Translations under genes and position numbers: made by a program
Source: Sphingomonas sp. CROZ-RG-20F-R02-07
GTDB taxonomy: Bacteria; Pseudomonadota; Alphaproteobacteria; Sphingomonadales; Sphingomonadaceae
Length of the DNA: 64,000 nucleotides
Assembly (NCBI RefSeq): GCF_022662335.1
Contig: NZ_JAKNQJ010000014.1
Coordinates: 1 to 64,000 of the forward strand
Direction: 5' to 3'
Shown here: piece by piece, positions 47,520 through 56,599 of the stretch
Layout of the letters: each line of letters starts with the position of its first letter
Numbering within the stretch: position 1 is the first letter of the stretch
Notes under the pieces: model-generated
The model's input: only the letters and a program-made list of their open reading frames with translations
Database searches by the model: none
What the model was told of the DNA's origin: nothing

Positions 47520-48625
47520 GCGAGTTCGGCCAACCGGCCCGGCTCGTGCATCGGGCAGCCGTTGAACGACCCGCGGAAGTTCGCGGAGAACTTGTAGGTA
47601 TCCTTGCGAACGCGGTTGACGCCGCCGAGCGGCCGATGCTCGGCGATGCCATGCCACACGCTGTACGAAAGCGCGTCGTCGGTATGTTCGGTGACGCCAT
47701 GCTCCCACGACAATTGCGGCTCCACCACCAAAGTCGCGACGGTCACGAAGGGGCTCGCCTTCTGGTCCCATTCCTTGGAAGCATCCTCGATCGGCATGGC
47801 GTCGAGATCGGTGGCAAGCTGCACGCGCAACTCCCAGGTGCCGCCCTGCTCGATCAGATCCTCGCGCACCGCCTCGCGGATCGCATCGGGCTTGCCGCTC
47901 GCGTCGATGGTGGTGTCGGTGAGGCTGGTCAGCCCTTCGGACACCGGGAAGAGCGCGAATTTGGCGATGTTGTTACCATAGCGGAACGGCGTCTGCGAAT
48001 AATAGGTCTGGCCGAGCGGGTGGACCTGCGGGGCACCACCCAATTGCCGGATCGTCGCCGATTCCACGCCGACGCTGCTCAACACCGCATCGAACGCGCG
48101 CAGCACGCCCGAGAGCGCCTTTTTCGCACCCTCGGCCCGATCCGTCGTCTTGGACAGCAGCGTCAGGTTCTTGAGAAAGGCTTTGGGTTCGGGCGCGGCG
48201 AAAACGGGACCGTTGACCATGATGAAATCCTGCGTCGTGTCGCCCTCCGATCCCGGCAGGCGCTCGCCCTGAACGTCGAGGATCTTGAGTGCGAGACCGC
48301 GCGGCAACGCGATACTGTCATCGAGAATGTCGCCGGGATTGGTCGAGATGCGCAGGATGGCCTCGTGGCTGCCGGGTTTCGCGAACATGCCTTGCGCGAG
48401 TGCCGCGGGCAGCCCCTCCGCGATGGTCAGCGTGCCACGTGCGATGCCGTGGGCCTTCGCGTGCACGGCACGCACCGCGTGATCGTAATCCTGCGAGGTG
48501 GTCTCCAAGATCGATCGAAACTGTTCCTCCAGTTGCCGGATCGTCTCCGCCTCGTCGGAAGGAATGGTTTCGACGTCGTTCGAATAAAGAACGGGCGTCG
48601 AGTGGTTAACGGGCTGGTTGGACAT
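47516..48625 (-). CDS. catalase-family heme protein
   Basis: A 369-residue protein of the catalase-like superfamily. It is shorter than classical catalases (about 480-700). Family features include AHGIARGTLTI with the likely distal heme His59, LPRGLALKILDVQGERLP, DFIMVNGPVF and a Tyr in VRKDTYKFSANFRG that could be the proximal heme ligand. Members act as peroxidases or catalases. No signal peptide is visible. It is divergent from the phytochrome gene (90 bp between starts) and coupled to a metallophosphoesterase. Confidence 0.82.
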   Translation of the reverse strand: MSNQPVNHSTPVLYSNDVETIPSDEAETIRQLEEQFRSILETTSQDYDHAVRAVHAKAHGIARGTLTIAEGLPAALAQGMFAKPGSHEAILRISTNPGDILDDSIALPRGLALKILDVQGERLPGSEGDTTQDFIMVNGPVFAAPEPKAFLKNLTLLSKTTDRAEGAKKALSGVLRAFDAVLSSVGVESATIRQLGGAPQVHPLGQTYYSQTPFRYGNNIAKFALFPVSEGLTSLTDTTIDASGKPDAIREAVREDLIEQGGTWELRVQLATDLDAMPIEDASKEWDQKASPFVTVATLVVEPQLSWEHGVTEHTDDALSYSVWHGIAEHRPLGGVNRVRKDTYKFSANFRGSFNGCPMHEPGRLAELA

Positions 48626-48715
48626 CCGGGGCTCCTTTGGCGACCTCCATCCAACCCTAGGGCGGCGCTTGAGTTCCGTTACCGCAACCTGTTGATCTGC
48701 CGCGGATCGCGTGCA

Positions 48716-50878
48716 ATGGCAGGATCAACCGACCAACGACGGACCCATATGCACCTCTCTGCCTCGGCCGTCGACATCACCGCGTGCGACCGCGAACCCA
48801 TCCACATTCCGGGCTCGATCCAGCCGCACGGGCTTCTGCTCGTCGTGGACGCCGCCACCTTGGCGGTCGTTGCCGGTGCCGGCGCCATAGAAGCGCGGCT
48901 CGCCGGGGAATGGCTGGGCCGGCCGCTCGACGCGCTGGTCGGTCCGGCCGTAATGGCGACCATCGCCGCGGCGGAAGGCGACCGAATCACCGGCCACGCC
49001 ATCGTCGAAGGCACGACCGAGCGTTTCGCGGTGACGATCCACCGCGCGGGAGACCGGTGGCTCATCGAGCTGGAGCCCGTTATCGGCGAGCCGGCAAGCG
49101 CCGCCACGGTGCTCGGCTGGCTGGATGCCGCCGCCGCCGGGTTCGAACGCGCGGGCGATCTGCAGACGCTGTGCGAACGCGCCGCCATCGCGTTTCGCGG
49201 CCTGACCGGCTTCGATCGCGTCATGGTGTACCGGTTCCTCGACGACGAGGCCGGACGCGTCCTGGCCGAGGATCGTGCACCGCATCTGCACGGCTTTCTC
49301 CACCATCATTTCCCGGCGACCGACATTCCGGCGCAGGCGCGCGCGCTGTATGTGCGCAACCGGACGCGCGCCATTCCCGATATCGACTATACGCCCGCAC
49401 CGATCCGTCCGGAGGGTTTCGCCGATCTCGATCTGGGTGACGCGGCGCTGCGCAGCGTCTCGCCGATCCATATCCAGTATCTGCGTAACATGGGGGTGAA
49501 GGCCTCCGCGTCGATCTCGATCGTGAAGGACGGGCTGTTGTGGGGGCTGATCGCCTGCCACCATCATAGCCCGCGGATGCTGCCGCCCGATATGCGGACC
49601 ACCGCCGCGACGCTGGCGGGCGGGCTCGCACGCCAGATCCGCGCGAAGGAAGAGGCCGAAACCTATCGCGAGCGGCTGCGCCTCCATGCCGACGAAACGC
49701 TGCTGACGGCGCGGCTCGCGGTCGATCTGCCGCTGCGCGACATCGTGCAGGGCATGAGCGACGATCTGTGCCGGATGTTCACCGCTGACGGAGTCGCGTT
49801 CGTGCAAGGCGGCACCATCGACCGTTATGGCAGTTGCCCCGATACGGACGTGGTGGACGACATCGCTTGCTGGCTGCGCGCCCGCGGCACCGGCGAGCCG
49901 CTCGCCACGCACGAGCTGTCCGCACTGATGCCCGCCATGACCGAATGGCGCGCGCAGGCGAGCGGGCTGCTGGCGATGCCGCTGCCCGAGGGCGGTGCGA
50001 CCCTGCTGTGGTTTCGTGCCGAGCTAGTCGAAGAGGTGGAATGGGCCGGAAACCCGCACAAGGCGGTCACCCTGACGCCCGGCGAGACGCTGTCGCCCCG
50101 CGCCTCCTTCGACAGCTGGACGCAGACCGTGCGCGGCCGATCGCAGCGCTGGACGCTGGAAGAGGTGGCCGCTGCCCAACGCCTGCGCCGCGCCTTCGCC
50201 GACGCCTATCGCAACCGCCGCCTGCTTGCGCTCAACCGCGATCTGCAGCGTGCGCTGGCCGAAAAGGACGCGCTGATCGCGCAGAAGGACATCCTGATGA
50301 AGGAGGTCAACCACCGCGTCCAGAACAGCCTTCAGCTCGTCTCCGCGTTCCTGCGCCTGCAATCCAAGGCGGCGGGGCCGGGCGAGGCGGCGGATCACTT
50401 GGCCGAAGCACAGGCGCGGCTCTCGGCCGTGGCGCTGGTCCATCGCCGACTCTACCGCGACGACGAGGTCCAGACGGTCGATCTCTCGCGGTACGTGGAC
50501 GAGCTGGTGGGCGACATGAAGGGATCGCTCGGCGCCGAATGGGCCGGGAACATCCGCCTCGACCTCGCGCCCGTGCTGATGCCGACCGATCGCGCGGTGA
50601 ATATCGGGCTGATCCTGACCGAACTGGTCATCAACGCGACCAAATATGCCTATGACGGCGCGAGCGGCCCCCTGACGATCGCGGTGCAGCAGCATCGCAC
50701 CCGGATGCGCCTGATCGTCGCCGATCACGGGCGCGGCAAGACCGGAACGGGGCAAGGCTTCGGCAGCCGGATGATGAACGCGATGGTGGAGCGGCTGTCC
50801 GGAACGATCGATTTCGCCGACAACGCGCCGGGGCTGCGCGTGATCCTGACGGTGCCGATCGAGGAACCCAGCCGCTAA
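48716..50878 (+). CDS. bphP: bacteriophytochrome histidine kinase
   Basis: A red/far-red light sensor kinase of 720 residues. The PAS domain carries the biliverdin-binding Cys24 in ITACDREPIHIPGS. The GAF domain shows VYRFLDDEAGRV and PATDIP (D203), with conserved His in CHHHSPR. The PHY domain has the tongue motif PRASF (461-465). The kinase module is of the HisKA_2 type, with H533 in EVNHRVQNSLQLV, N640 in TELVINATKYAY and D670 in VADHGRG. The start is uncertain: ATG 48716, or ATG 48749 eleven residues later. No response regulator is adjacent. The heme oxygenase that makes its chromophore is convergent. Confidence 0.95.
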   Translation: MAGSTDQRRTHMHLSASAVDITACDREPIHIPGSIQPHGLLLVVDAATLAVVAGAGAIEARLAGEWLGRPLDALVGPAVMATIAAAEGDRITGHAIVEGTTERFAVTIHRAGDRWLIELEPVIGEPASAATVLGWLDAAAAGFERAGDLQTLCERAAIAFRGLTGFDRVMVYRFLDDEAGRVLAEDRAPHLHGFLHHHFPATDIPAQARALYVRNRTRAIPDIDYTPAPIRPEGFADLDLGDAALRSVSPIHIQYLRNMGVKASASISIVKDGLLWGLIACHHHSPRMLPPDMRTTAATLAGGLARQIRAKEEAETYRERLRLHADETLLTARLAVDLPLRDIVQGMSDDLCRMFTADGVAFVQGGTIDRYGSCPDTDVVDDIACWLRARGTGEPLATHELSALMPAMTEWRAQASGLLAMPLPEGGATLLWFRAELVEEVEWAGNPHKAVTLTPGETLSPRASFDSWTQTVRGRSQRWTLEEVAAAQRLRRAFADAYRNRRLLALNRDLQRALAEKDALIAQKDILMKEVNHRVQNSLQLVSAFLRLQSKAAGPGEAADHLAEAQARLSAVALVHRRLYRDDEVQTVDLSRYVDELVGDMKGSLGAEWAGNIRLDLAPVLMPTDRAVNIGLILTELVINATKYAYDGASGPLTIAVQQHRTRMRLIVADHGRGKTGTGQGFGSRMMNAMVERLSGTIDFADNAPGLRVILTVPIEEPSR

Positions 50879-51411
50879 CGACCGGGCCGCGTCGGGCCGT
50901 CATCGGGCGCGACGCCGGCCGCCGCCGCATAGAGCGCGAAGGTCGCGCGTGCGCCCGCGACGGCGGCGGCGATCGCGTCCTCGCCCAGGACCGCGGCATC
51001 GATCGCGGCAAGCAGCACCCGCCACGCGCCCGTGCCATGCCGGGCGGACAGATAGGCCGCCGGCAGCCCCTGCCCCACCCGGCCGGCCAGCATGATCCCG
51101 CCCAGCCGCGACCCTTCCGCGACATAGAGCGCGCCCCAGGCAGCGGCCGGACCGATCGCGAACGGCAGCGGCGGCGGCATCGGCACGCCCAGCGCGGCGA
51201 GATCGTCGGCAAGCAGCGCAGTACGCGCGGGGGTGGCAGGCAAGCCCGCGATCCCTGCCATCGCCGCTTCCACCGCCGGCAGCGCGCGCGCATGGGCGAT
51301 CAGGAACGCGGTGTAATCGCGCCGGTCGGCCAGATCGAAGCCGCCGAAAGCGGCATCGACGATGTCGTGGTCGGGGGCAGTGGAAGCGCGAAGTTTCTGG
51401 ACGGCGGTCAT
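50875..51411 (-). CDS. bphO: biliverdin-forming heme oxygenase
   Basis: A 178-residue heme-oxygenase-fold protein of the BphO type. The proximal heme ligand is probably H15 (LRASTAPDHDIVD), and the distal helix has LYVAEGSRLGGIML with the flexible Gly (100-105). It degrades heme to biliverdin, the phytochrome chromophore. The stop codon overlaps the bphP stop on the other strand, so the two genes are convergent and not co-transcribed. The family call is inferred from these motifs and the position. Confidence 0.88.
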   Translation of the reverse strand: MTAVQKLRASTAPDHDIVDAAFGGFDLADRRDYTAFLIAHARALPAVEAAMAGIAGLPATPARTALLADDLAALGVPMPPPLPFAIGPAAAWGALYVAEGSRLGGIMLAGRVGQGLPAAYLSARHGTGAWRVLLAAIDAAVLGEDAIAAAVAGARATFALYAAAAGVAPDDGPTRPGR

Positions 51412-51513
51412 CGATTGCACGCCTGCAATCCGACGGTAACCTTGTCCAGCCAAGATGGAACTTGACGCCCCCCCATGCGCTATGCTGCAACGCACAAAAT
51501 GCCGGAGATCCCC

Positions 51514-51849
51514 ATGTCCGCCCAAGCGCCCGCCAATCCCAGTGCGCTCCTTCTCGAAGCCATCGCGCTGCGCAAGTGCGTCGAGGCGACCTATAACCGG
51601 ATGGTCGTGAAGCTGGCCCCGCACATCCTCTACACGCGCCACGACGAGCTCTATGTCGATGCGGTGACGCTCGAACGCGACGGCCAGCCGCCACGCGAGA
51701 AGAAGATCGGGACGTTCAAGCTCGATGGCCTGCGCGCGCTGGGCTTTGCCGGCAATCCGTTCCATCCGGAGCCGATCTTCGATCCGGCCGCCGAGAAATA
51801 TCGCGGCGTGACCTTGTTCGCCGTGGACGCCGCCCCCGCCAACGCCTGA
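51514..51849 (+). CDS. conserved small protein, WYL-like, unknown function
   Basis: A 111-residue protein starting MSAQAPANPSALLLEAIALR, with a GGAG just before the ATG. The pattern ATYNRMVVKLAPHILYTRHD followed by IGTFKLDGLRALGF resembles WYL domains, which bind small molecules or nucleic acid in regulators. No helix-turn-helix is attached, so this would be a stand-alone domain. It is divergent from bphO and convergent with the MFS gene. Confidence 0.65.
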   Translation: MSAQAPANPSALLLEAIALRKCVEATYNRMVVKLAPHILYTRHDELYVDAVTLERDGQPPREKKIGTFKLDGLRALGFAGNPFHPEPIFDPAAEKYRGVTLFAVDAAPANA

Positions 51850-51856
51850 CAGCCCT

Positions 51857-51886
51857 CTCTCCACCCAGTAGAAAACGGGTGGAGAG
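51857..51886. terminator. hairpin between convergent genes
   Basis: A 10-bp stem (CTCTCCACCC with GGGTGGAGAG) and a 10-base loop lie between the small WYL-like gene and the MFS gene. No T run is present; it may act as a weak two-way terminator. Confidence 0.45.
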
Positions 51887-51903
51887 ACGGTGCCACCTCC
51901 GCA

Positions 51904-53466
51904 TCAGTCCGCCGCTACGGGCCCTTGTGGGGGCGAAGCGCGCCGGGTGAACCAGACGATCGCCACCAGCACCAGGCACAGCCAAGCCGAGAGGCGGAAC
52001 AGATCGGTCGAGGCGAGCAGATACGCCTGCCCCACCATCTGCCGCGTGATCGCGCCGGCGGCCTGCACGTCCGTCATTCCCATCCGCATCAACTGATCGC
52101 GCGCGGCCTGGAACGGCGCACCGGTCGACACCGCTTCCGACAGCCGGCTCTGGTGCAGCGTCTCGCGCCGGTCCCAGGCCGTGGTGATGAGCGACGCGGC
52201 GAAGCTGCCCGCGGTGATCCGCGCGAAGTTCGAGATGCCCGTCGCCGATGGCAGACGCTCCGCCGGAATGCGGTCGAGCGAGATGGTGAGCATCGCGAGG
52301 AAGAAGGTGCTCATCGCGATCCCCTGCACCATCATCGGCAGCGCCAGATCGTAGAAGCTCGCATAGGTGGTGTAGCCCGAGCGCAGATAATAGGAATAGG
52401 CGAACGAGGCGAACGCCACCGTCGCCAGGATCCGCGCATCGATCTTGCCCGACAGCCGCGCGACGAAGGGTGTAAGCAACACCGCCACCGCCCCGCTGGG
52501 TGCGGCGACGAGCCCGGCCCAGGTCGCGGTATAGCCCATCTGCGTCTGCAGCCAGAGCGGCAGCAGCAGCGTGTTGGCGAAGAACACCGCATAGCCGAGG
52601 CAGAAGGCGATGGTGCCGATCGCGAAGTTGCGGCTCTTGAACAGTGACAGGTTCACCGCGGGGCTGGCATCGGTCAGTTCCCAGATCAGCCATGCGACGA
52701 AGCCGATCGCGGCGACGACCGCGAAGATCACGATGCGCTGCGACTGGAACCAGTCGTCGTTCTTGCCGAGATCGAGCACGCATTGCAGCGCGAACACCCA
52801 CATGACGAGCAGGATCAGCCCCATCCGGTCGATCGGCAGCACGCGAAGCGGCGTCTCGCGCGATTTCAGGCCGCGCCAGCATATGAACGCGCAGAAGATC
52901 CCGACCGGCACGTTGATGAGGAAGATCCAGCTCCAATGATAATTGTCGGAGATATAGCCGCCGAGGATCGGCCCCATGATCGGCGCGACCAGCGTCGTCA
53001 TCGACCAGATGCCGAGCGCGGTGGAGCGTTTATGCGGCGGAAAGATCGCGATCAGCAGCGCCTGGCTGCCTGGGATCATCGGCCCCGACACGCCGCCCTG
53101 GATCACGCGGAACAGGATCAGCGAAGGCAGATTCCACGCGATCCCGCATAGGAACGACGCGATCGTGAACAACAACACCGAGGTGCAGAAGGTGCGCACC
53201 ACGCCGAACCGCCCCATCAGCCAACCCGTGAGCGGCACCGCAACACCGTTCGCCACCGCAAAGGCGGTGACGATCCAGGTGGAATTGTCGCTGCTGACGC
53301 CGAGATTGCCCGCGATTGTCGGCAACGACACGTTGGCGATCGTGGTGTCGAGCACCTGCATGAAGGTGCCGAGCGCCAGCGCGAACGCGATCAACGCGAG
53401 CGAGGCGCCTTGCAGCGGCGCCGGCATCGCGGGAGGATTGGGGGCGGACATCGATCGCTCCGTCAC
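51904..53466 (-). CDS. DHA2-family MFS efflux transporter (EmrB/QacA type)
   Basis: A 520-residue transporter with about 14 membrane segments. The motif QVLDTTIANVSLPTIAG in the first segment and GWLMGRFGV (motif A) are typical of EmrB-type drug/H+ antiporters, and the length matches. It is the last gene of a MarR-OMF-HlyD-MFS operon and overlaps the adaptor gene by 4 bp (ATGA). It would work with the adaptor and outer-membrane channel to export amphipathic toxicants. Confidence 0.95.
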   Translation of the reverse strand: MTERSMSAPNPPAMPAPLQGASLALIAFALALGTFMQVLDTTIANVSLPTIAGNLGVSSDNSTWIVTAFAVANGVAVPLTGWLMGRFGVVRTFCTSVLLFTIASFLCGIAWNLPSLILFRVIQGGVSGPMIPGSQALLIAIFPPHKRSTALGIWSMTTLVAPIMGPILGGYISDNYHWSWIFLINVPVGIFCAFICWRGLKSRETPLRVLPIDRMGLILLVMWVFALQCVLDLGKNDDWFQSQRIVIFAVVAAIGFVAWLIWELTDASPAVNLSLFKSRNFAIGTIAFCLGYAVFFANTLLLPLWLQTQMGYTATWAGLVAAPSGAVAVLLTPFVARLSGKIDARILATVAFASFAYSYYLRSGYTTYASFYDLALPMMVQGIAMSTFFLAMLTISLDRIPAERLPSATGISNFARITAGSFAASLITTAWDRRETLHQSRLSEAVSTGAPFQAARDQLMRMGMTDVQAAGAITRQMVGQAYLLASTDLFRLSAWLCLVLVAIVWFTRRASPPQGPVAAD

Positions 53467-54623
53467 CGGTTCGCCGCGATGATCTGGCGGATGCGCGCCT
53501 CGACCGCGGGGTCGGTCTGGTCGCTCGCGAGCCCCTTATAAGCAGCCTGCGCCGGCGCGCCGATCCGCGCGCCCGAGGCGTCGGTCGTGTCCACGGTCGC
53601 ATTCACCGACAGGCCGACGCGCAGCGGGTTGCGGCGCAATTCGCCCTTGTCGAGCCCGATTCGCACCGGAACGCGCTGGACGATCTTGATCCAGTTGCCG
53701 CTGGCATTCTGCGCCGGCAGCAGCGCGAAGGCGTTGCCGCTGCCAGCGCCCAGCCCGATCACCCGGCCATGATAGGCGATACCGCTGCCATACATATCGG
53801 CCACCACGGTCGCCGGTTGGCCGATGCGCAGATCCTTCAGCTGCGTTTCGCGGAAATTGGCATCGACCCACACCCGGTCGAGCGGCACGACCGCCATCAG
53901 CGGCGTTCCCGCCGCGACCTGCTGGCCAAGCTGCACGGTGCGCTGCGCCACCACGCCGTCGATCGGCGCGACGATGTGCATGTGGCTGAGCGTGATCGCG
54001 GAGCGGCGATAGGCGGCGATCGCGGCGAGCACGGCAGGGTTGGTCGAAACGGTGGTGCCCTGCACGCCGGTTTGCGACTGCGCCTGCTGGCTGAGCGCGA
54101 GATCGAGCGTGGCGCGCGCCACCTTCACCGCATCCTCGGCATGCGCCAGTTCCTCGCCCGAGATCGCACCCTGCGCGGCGGCACCGCGGCGACGGGCCAG
54201 ATCGTCGCGTGTGCGCGCCAGCTCGGCACGCGCCTGCACGACGGCCGCGCCGGTCTGGTTGAGCTTCGAGAAGTCGGACCGGGTCGATCGCACCGCACGC
54301 GCCAGCTCAGCCTCGGCCGCAGCCAGGTTCACATTGGCGGTCGCGGCGTCGAGGTCGAGCAGCGGCTGTCCCGCCTTCACCGCCTGCGTGTTGTCGGCGT
54401 GGATCGCGGTCACCTGCCCCGCATCGCGCGCGGTGATCGCCACCACGTCGCCCGCGACATAGGCGTCGTCCGTCTCCTGTTCGGGGGTGGCGAGCAGCAG
54501 GTGGAATACCGCCCAGACGATCGCGCCGATCACCACCACGGCACCCAGCAGCAGCAATCCGTTGCGCCGCGCGCGCGGCTTGGCGGCCGGCGGCAGCGGG
54601 GCGGATGTTTCGGTATCGGTCAT
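53463..54623 (-). CDS. HlyD/EmrA-type membrane-fusion adaptor
   Basis: A 386-residue adaptor. One N-terminal membrane segment (about 21-44) is followed by the biotinyl-lipoyl-like motif TDDAYVAGDVVAITARDAGQ. A long Ala/Leu/Gln coiled-coil hairpin follows (about 90-180), then beta-barrel parts with ARV-type sequences (VAPIDGVVAQRTVQLGQQV). It bridges the inner-membrane pump and the outer-membrane channel. It overlaps both neighbours by 4 bp. Confidence 0.94.
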   Translation of the reverse strand: MTDTETSAPLPPAAKPRARRNGLLLLGAVVVIGAIVWAVFHLLLATPEQETDDAYVAGDVVAITARDAGQVTAIHADNTQAVKAGQPLLDLDAATANVNLAAAEAELARAVRSTRSDFSKLNQTGAAVVQARAELARTRDDLARRRGAAAQGAISGEELAHAEDAVKVARATLDLALSQQAQSQTGVQGTTVSTNPAVLAAIAAYRRSAITLSHMHIVAPIDGVVAQRTVQLGQQVAAGTPLMAVVPLDRVWVDANFRETQLKDLRIGQPATVVADMYGSGIAYHGRVIGLGAGSGNAFALLPAQNASGNWIKIVQRVPVRIGLDKGELRRNPLRVGLSVNATVDTTDASGARIGAPAQAAYKGLASDQTDPAVEARIRQIIAANR

Positions 54624-56020
54624 CGCGGGGTTTCCTGTCGATTGTCATAGCCGCCACCCAGCGCCATCACGAGCGCCACGCGGGCGTCGGCGGCATCAGC
54701 GGCGAGATCGGCATCGTCCTGTTGGGCAGCGAGCGTGCGGACGTCGTTGTCGACGAGGTCGAGCTTGGAATCGAGACCGCTCGACACGCGGATCGCGTTC
54801 AGCCGGCCGGTGGCGGAGAAGCCGCGCACGACCTCGCGCGAGCGCTGACGTTCGGCGTCCAGCGCACCGATCCGCGCGCTCGCATCCGCCGCCTCGCGCA
54901 CCGCGCGCACGACTCGCTCGTTGTAATCGGCGATGGCCAGATCGACCAAGGCGGTGGCGCCCGCCAATTGCGCCTTTAGCCGGCCATTGTCGAAGATCGG
55001 CAGATGCACCGCCGCGCCGCCGCCCGCGGTCACCGCATCGCCGGTCAGCACGTTGCCGATGCCGATCGCCTGCAGACCCGCCAGCGCCATCAGGTTGACG
55101 TTGGGATAAAAGGCTTTGCGCGCCACCTCGCGCCCCTTGGCGGCGGCATCGATCCGCGCCAGCGCGGCGGCGATGTCGGCGCGCCTTGCGAGCAGATCCG
55201 CGGGCAACGTCGCGGGAAGCGCCATCGGCGCGTCGAGCCGCATCCGGGTCGCCGCGATGGTGGCGGGATAATCCGCCCCGCGTCCGGCGAGTGCGGCCAG
55301 CGCGTTCTTCGCCAGCGCTTGGCTCGCCTGCGCCTGCACTAGCGCCAGCCGCGCCTGTGCCAGCAAGGTGCGCGCCGCCTCGGTCTCCAGCCCGCTCGCC
55401 AGCCGGTTGCGCACGCGCACGTCGACCAGCCGCAGCGAATTCGCCCGCGCCCCGATGGTGGCCTGCGCGATCGCCGCCTGCCGTTCGGCGCGTGCCAGCT
55501 CGACATAGGCCTGGACCACCGATCCGGCGAGCGCCAGCCGCGCCGCGGTCACGTCGAGCACCGCCGCCCGGGTGGAGTCGCGCGCGGCCTCGATCGCGTC
55601 GCGCTGCCGGCCGAACAGATCGAGCGTCCAGTCGAGATTGAACTGGTCCTGCGAGATGAAGCGGGTCGTGCCGGCAAAGGGCGGCGGGATCTCGTATTTG
55701 CCCGACAGCCGCGCATATTGCTGGCTCGCATCGAACGTCGCATTCGGGCCGTTATCAGACCGGCGCGACGCGAGCGTGGCGCTCGCCTGGCGCACGCGGG
55801 CCAGTGCGGTCGCGAGCGTGGGATTGCCCGCGAGGGCATCGTCCACCACCCGATCGAGCTGCGGATCGTCATAGACACGCCACCACTGGGCATCGATCGC
55901 GGGCGCGGCCGCCCCCACCAAGCCGAGCGCGGTAGCAGGCGTCGGTGCGAGCGCGGGCTTGGAAGCCGGGATCGCGCAGCCGCCGAGCAACAGCGCGACG
56001 AGGAGGATCTTCAGGCGCAT
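54620..56020 (-). CDS. outer-membrane efflux lipoprotein (NodT/TolC family)
   Basis: A 466-residue outer-membrane channel. The N-terminal LLVALLLGGC lipobox (Cys15) predicts lipidation. Two outer-membrane efflux repeats follow, rich in Ala and Gln (ARVRQASATLASRRSD, ALAGLQAIGIG). It is the exit duct of the operon. The start overlaps the MarR gene end by 10 bp. Confidence 0.93.
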   Translation of the reverse strand: MRLKILLVALLLGGCAIPASKPALAPTPATALGLVGAAAPAIDAQWWRVYDDPQLDRVVDDALAGNPTLATALARVRQASATLASRRSDNGPNATFDASQQYARLSGKYEIPPPFAGTTRFISQDQFNLDWTLDLFGRQRDAIEAARDSTRAAVLDVTAARLALAGSVVQAYVELARAERQAAIAQATIGARANSLRLVDVRVRNRLASGLETEAARTLLAQARLALVQAQASQALAKNALAALAGRGADYPATIAATRMRLDAPMALPATLPADLLARRADIAAALARIDAAAKGREVARKAFYPNVNLMALAGLQAIGIGNVLTGDAVTAGGGAAVHLPIFDNGRLKAQLAGATALVDLAIADYNERVVRAVREAADASARIGALDAERQRSREVVRGFSATGRLNAIRVSSGLDSKLDLVDNDVRTLAAQQDDADLAADAADARVALVMALGGGYDNRQETPR

Positions 56021-56475
56021 GGAGCCTCCGTCGTTTCGAGCGTGGTACGCAGGCGCTGGAGCAACGTCAGCAACATCGCCGCCTCCTCCTTTTCCCAATC
56101 GATCAGCCATCCATTCCAGCATTCGGCGACAGTGGCGCGACACTCCTTCGCCACCGCCTGACCCGCCTGGGTGAGCACCAGCTTCACGACGCGCCGGTCT
56201 TCGAGACTACGGCGTCGCTCGACCCACCCTTTCTCCTCCAGGACGTCGAGCAGCCGGGTGGTCGCGCCGCTGTCGTGCGCGATGGCCCGCGCCAATTCGG
56301 CGCAGGTCATCTCGCGCCCCCACCAGATCGCGACCAGCGCAGACCATTGCAGGTATGTCGTTCCCGCCGCTGCGAACACCGGCTCCAGCCGCTGGGCCGC
56401 CAGTTGCTGGATGCGTTTGGTCAGGTAACCGACCGATGTCTCGGGGGTGAAGCCATCGGATTCGTAAAAAGGCAT
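56011..56475 (-). CDS. MarR-family transcriptional regulator
   Basis: A 154-residue winged-helix regulator. The DNA-binding part spans about 55-100 (MTCAELARAIAHDSGATTRL), followed by the wing RRRSLEDRRVVKLVLT. Helices at both ends form the dimer. It is the first gene of the efflux operon, so it probably represses the operon until it binds an inducer. A short palindrome CAATCATTG (56489-56497) lies in its promoter region and is a candidate operator. Confidence 0.92.
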   Translation of the reverse strand: MPFYESDGFTPETSVGYLTKRIQQLAAQRLEPVFAAAGTTYLQWSALVAIWWGREMTCAELARAIAHDSGATTRLLDVLEEKGWVERRRSLEDRRVVKLVLTQAGQAVAKECRATVAECWNGWLIDWEKEEAAMLLTLLQRLRTTLETTEAPCA

Positions 56476-56488
56476 TTCGTTGCTTTGG

Positions 56489-56497
56489 CAATCATTG
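56489..56497. promoter_or_regulatory. possible MarR operator
   Basis: CAATCATTG, a 9-bp palindrome, lies 14 bp upstream of the marR-type start, between it and the divergent gene. Identification is by position and symmetry only. Confidence 0.25.
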
Positions 56498-56599
56498 TCC
56501 CAGCAGTCAATATGCGACTAGGATCCAGCGCCCGTCGGTCGCGGGGAACACCGGCGCAACGTGATCGTTGGCCTGCCAGAACGATCAGGAGACGATGAC

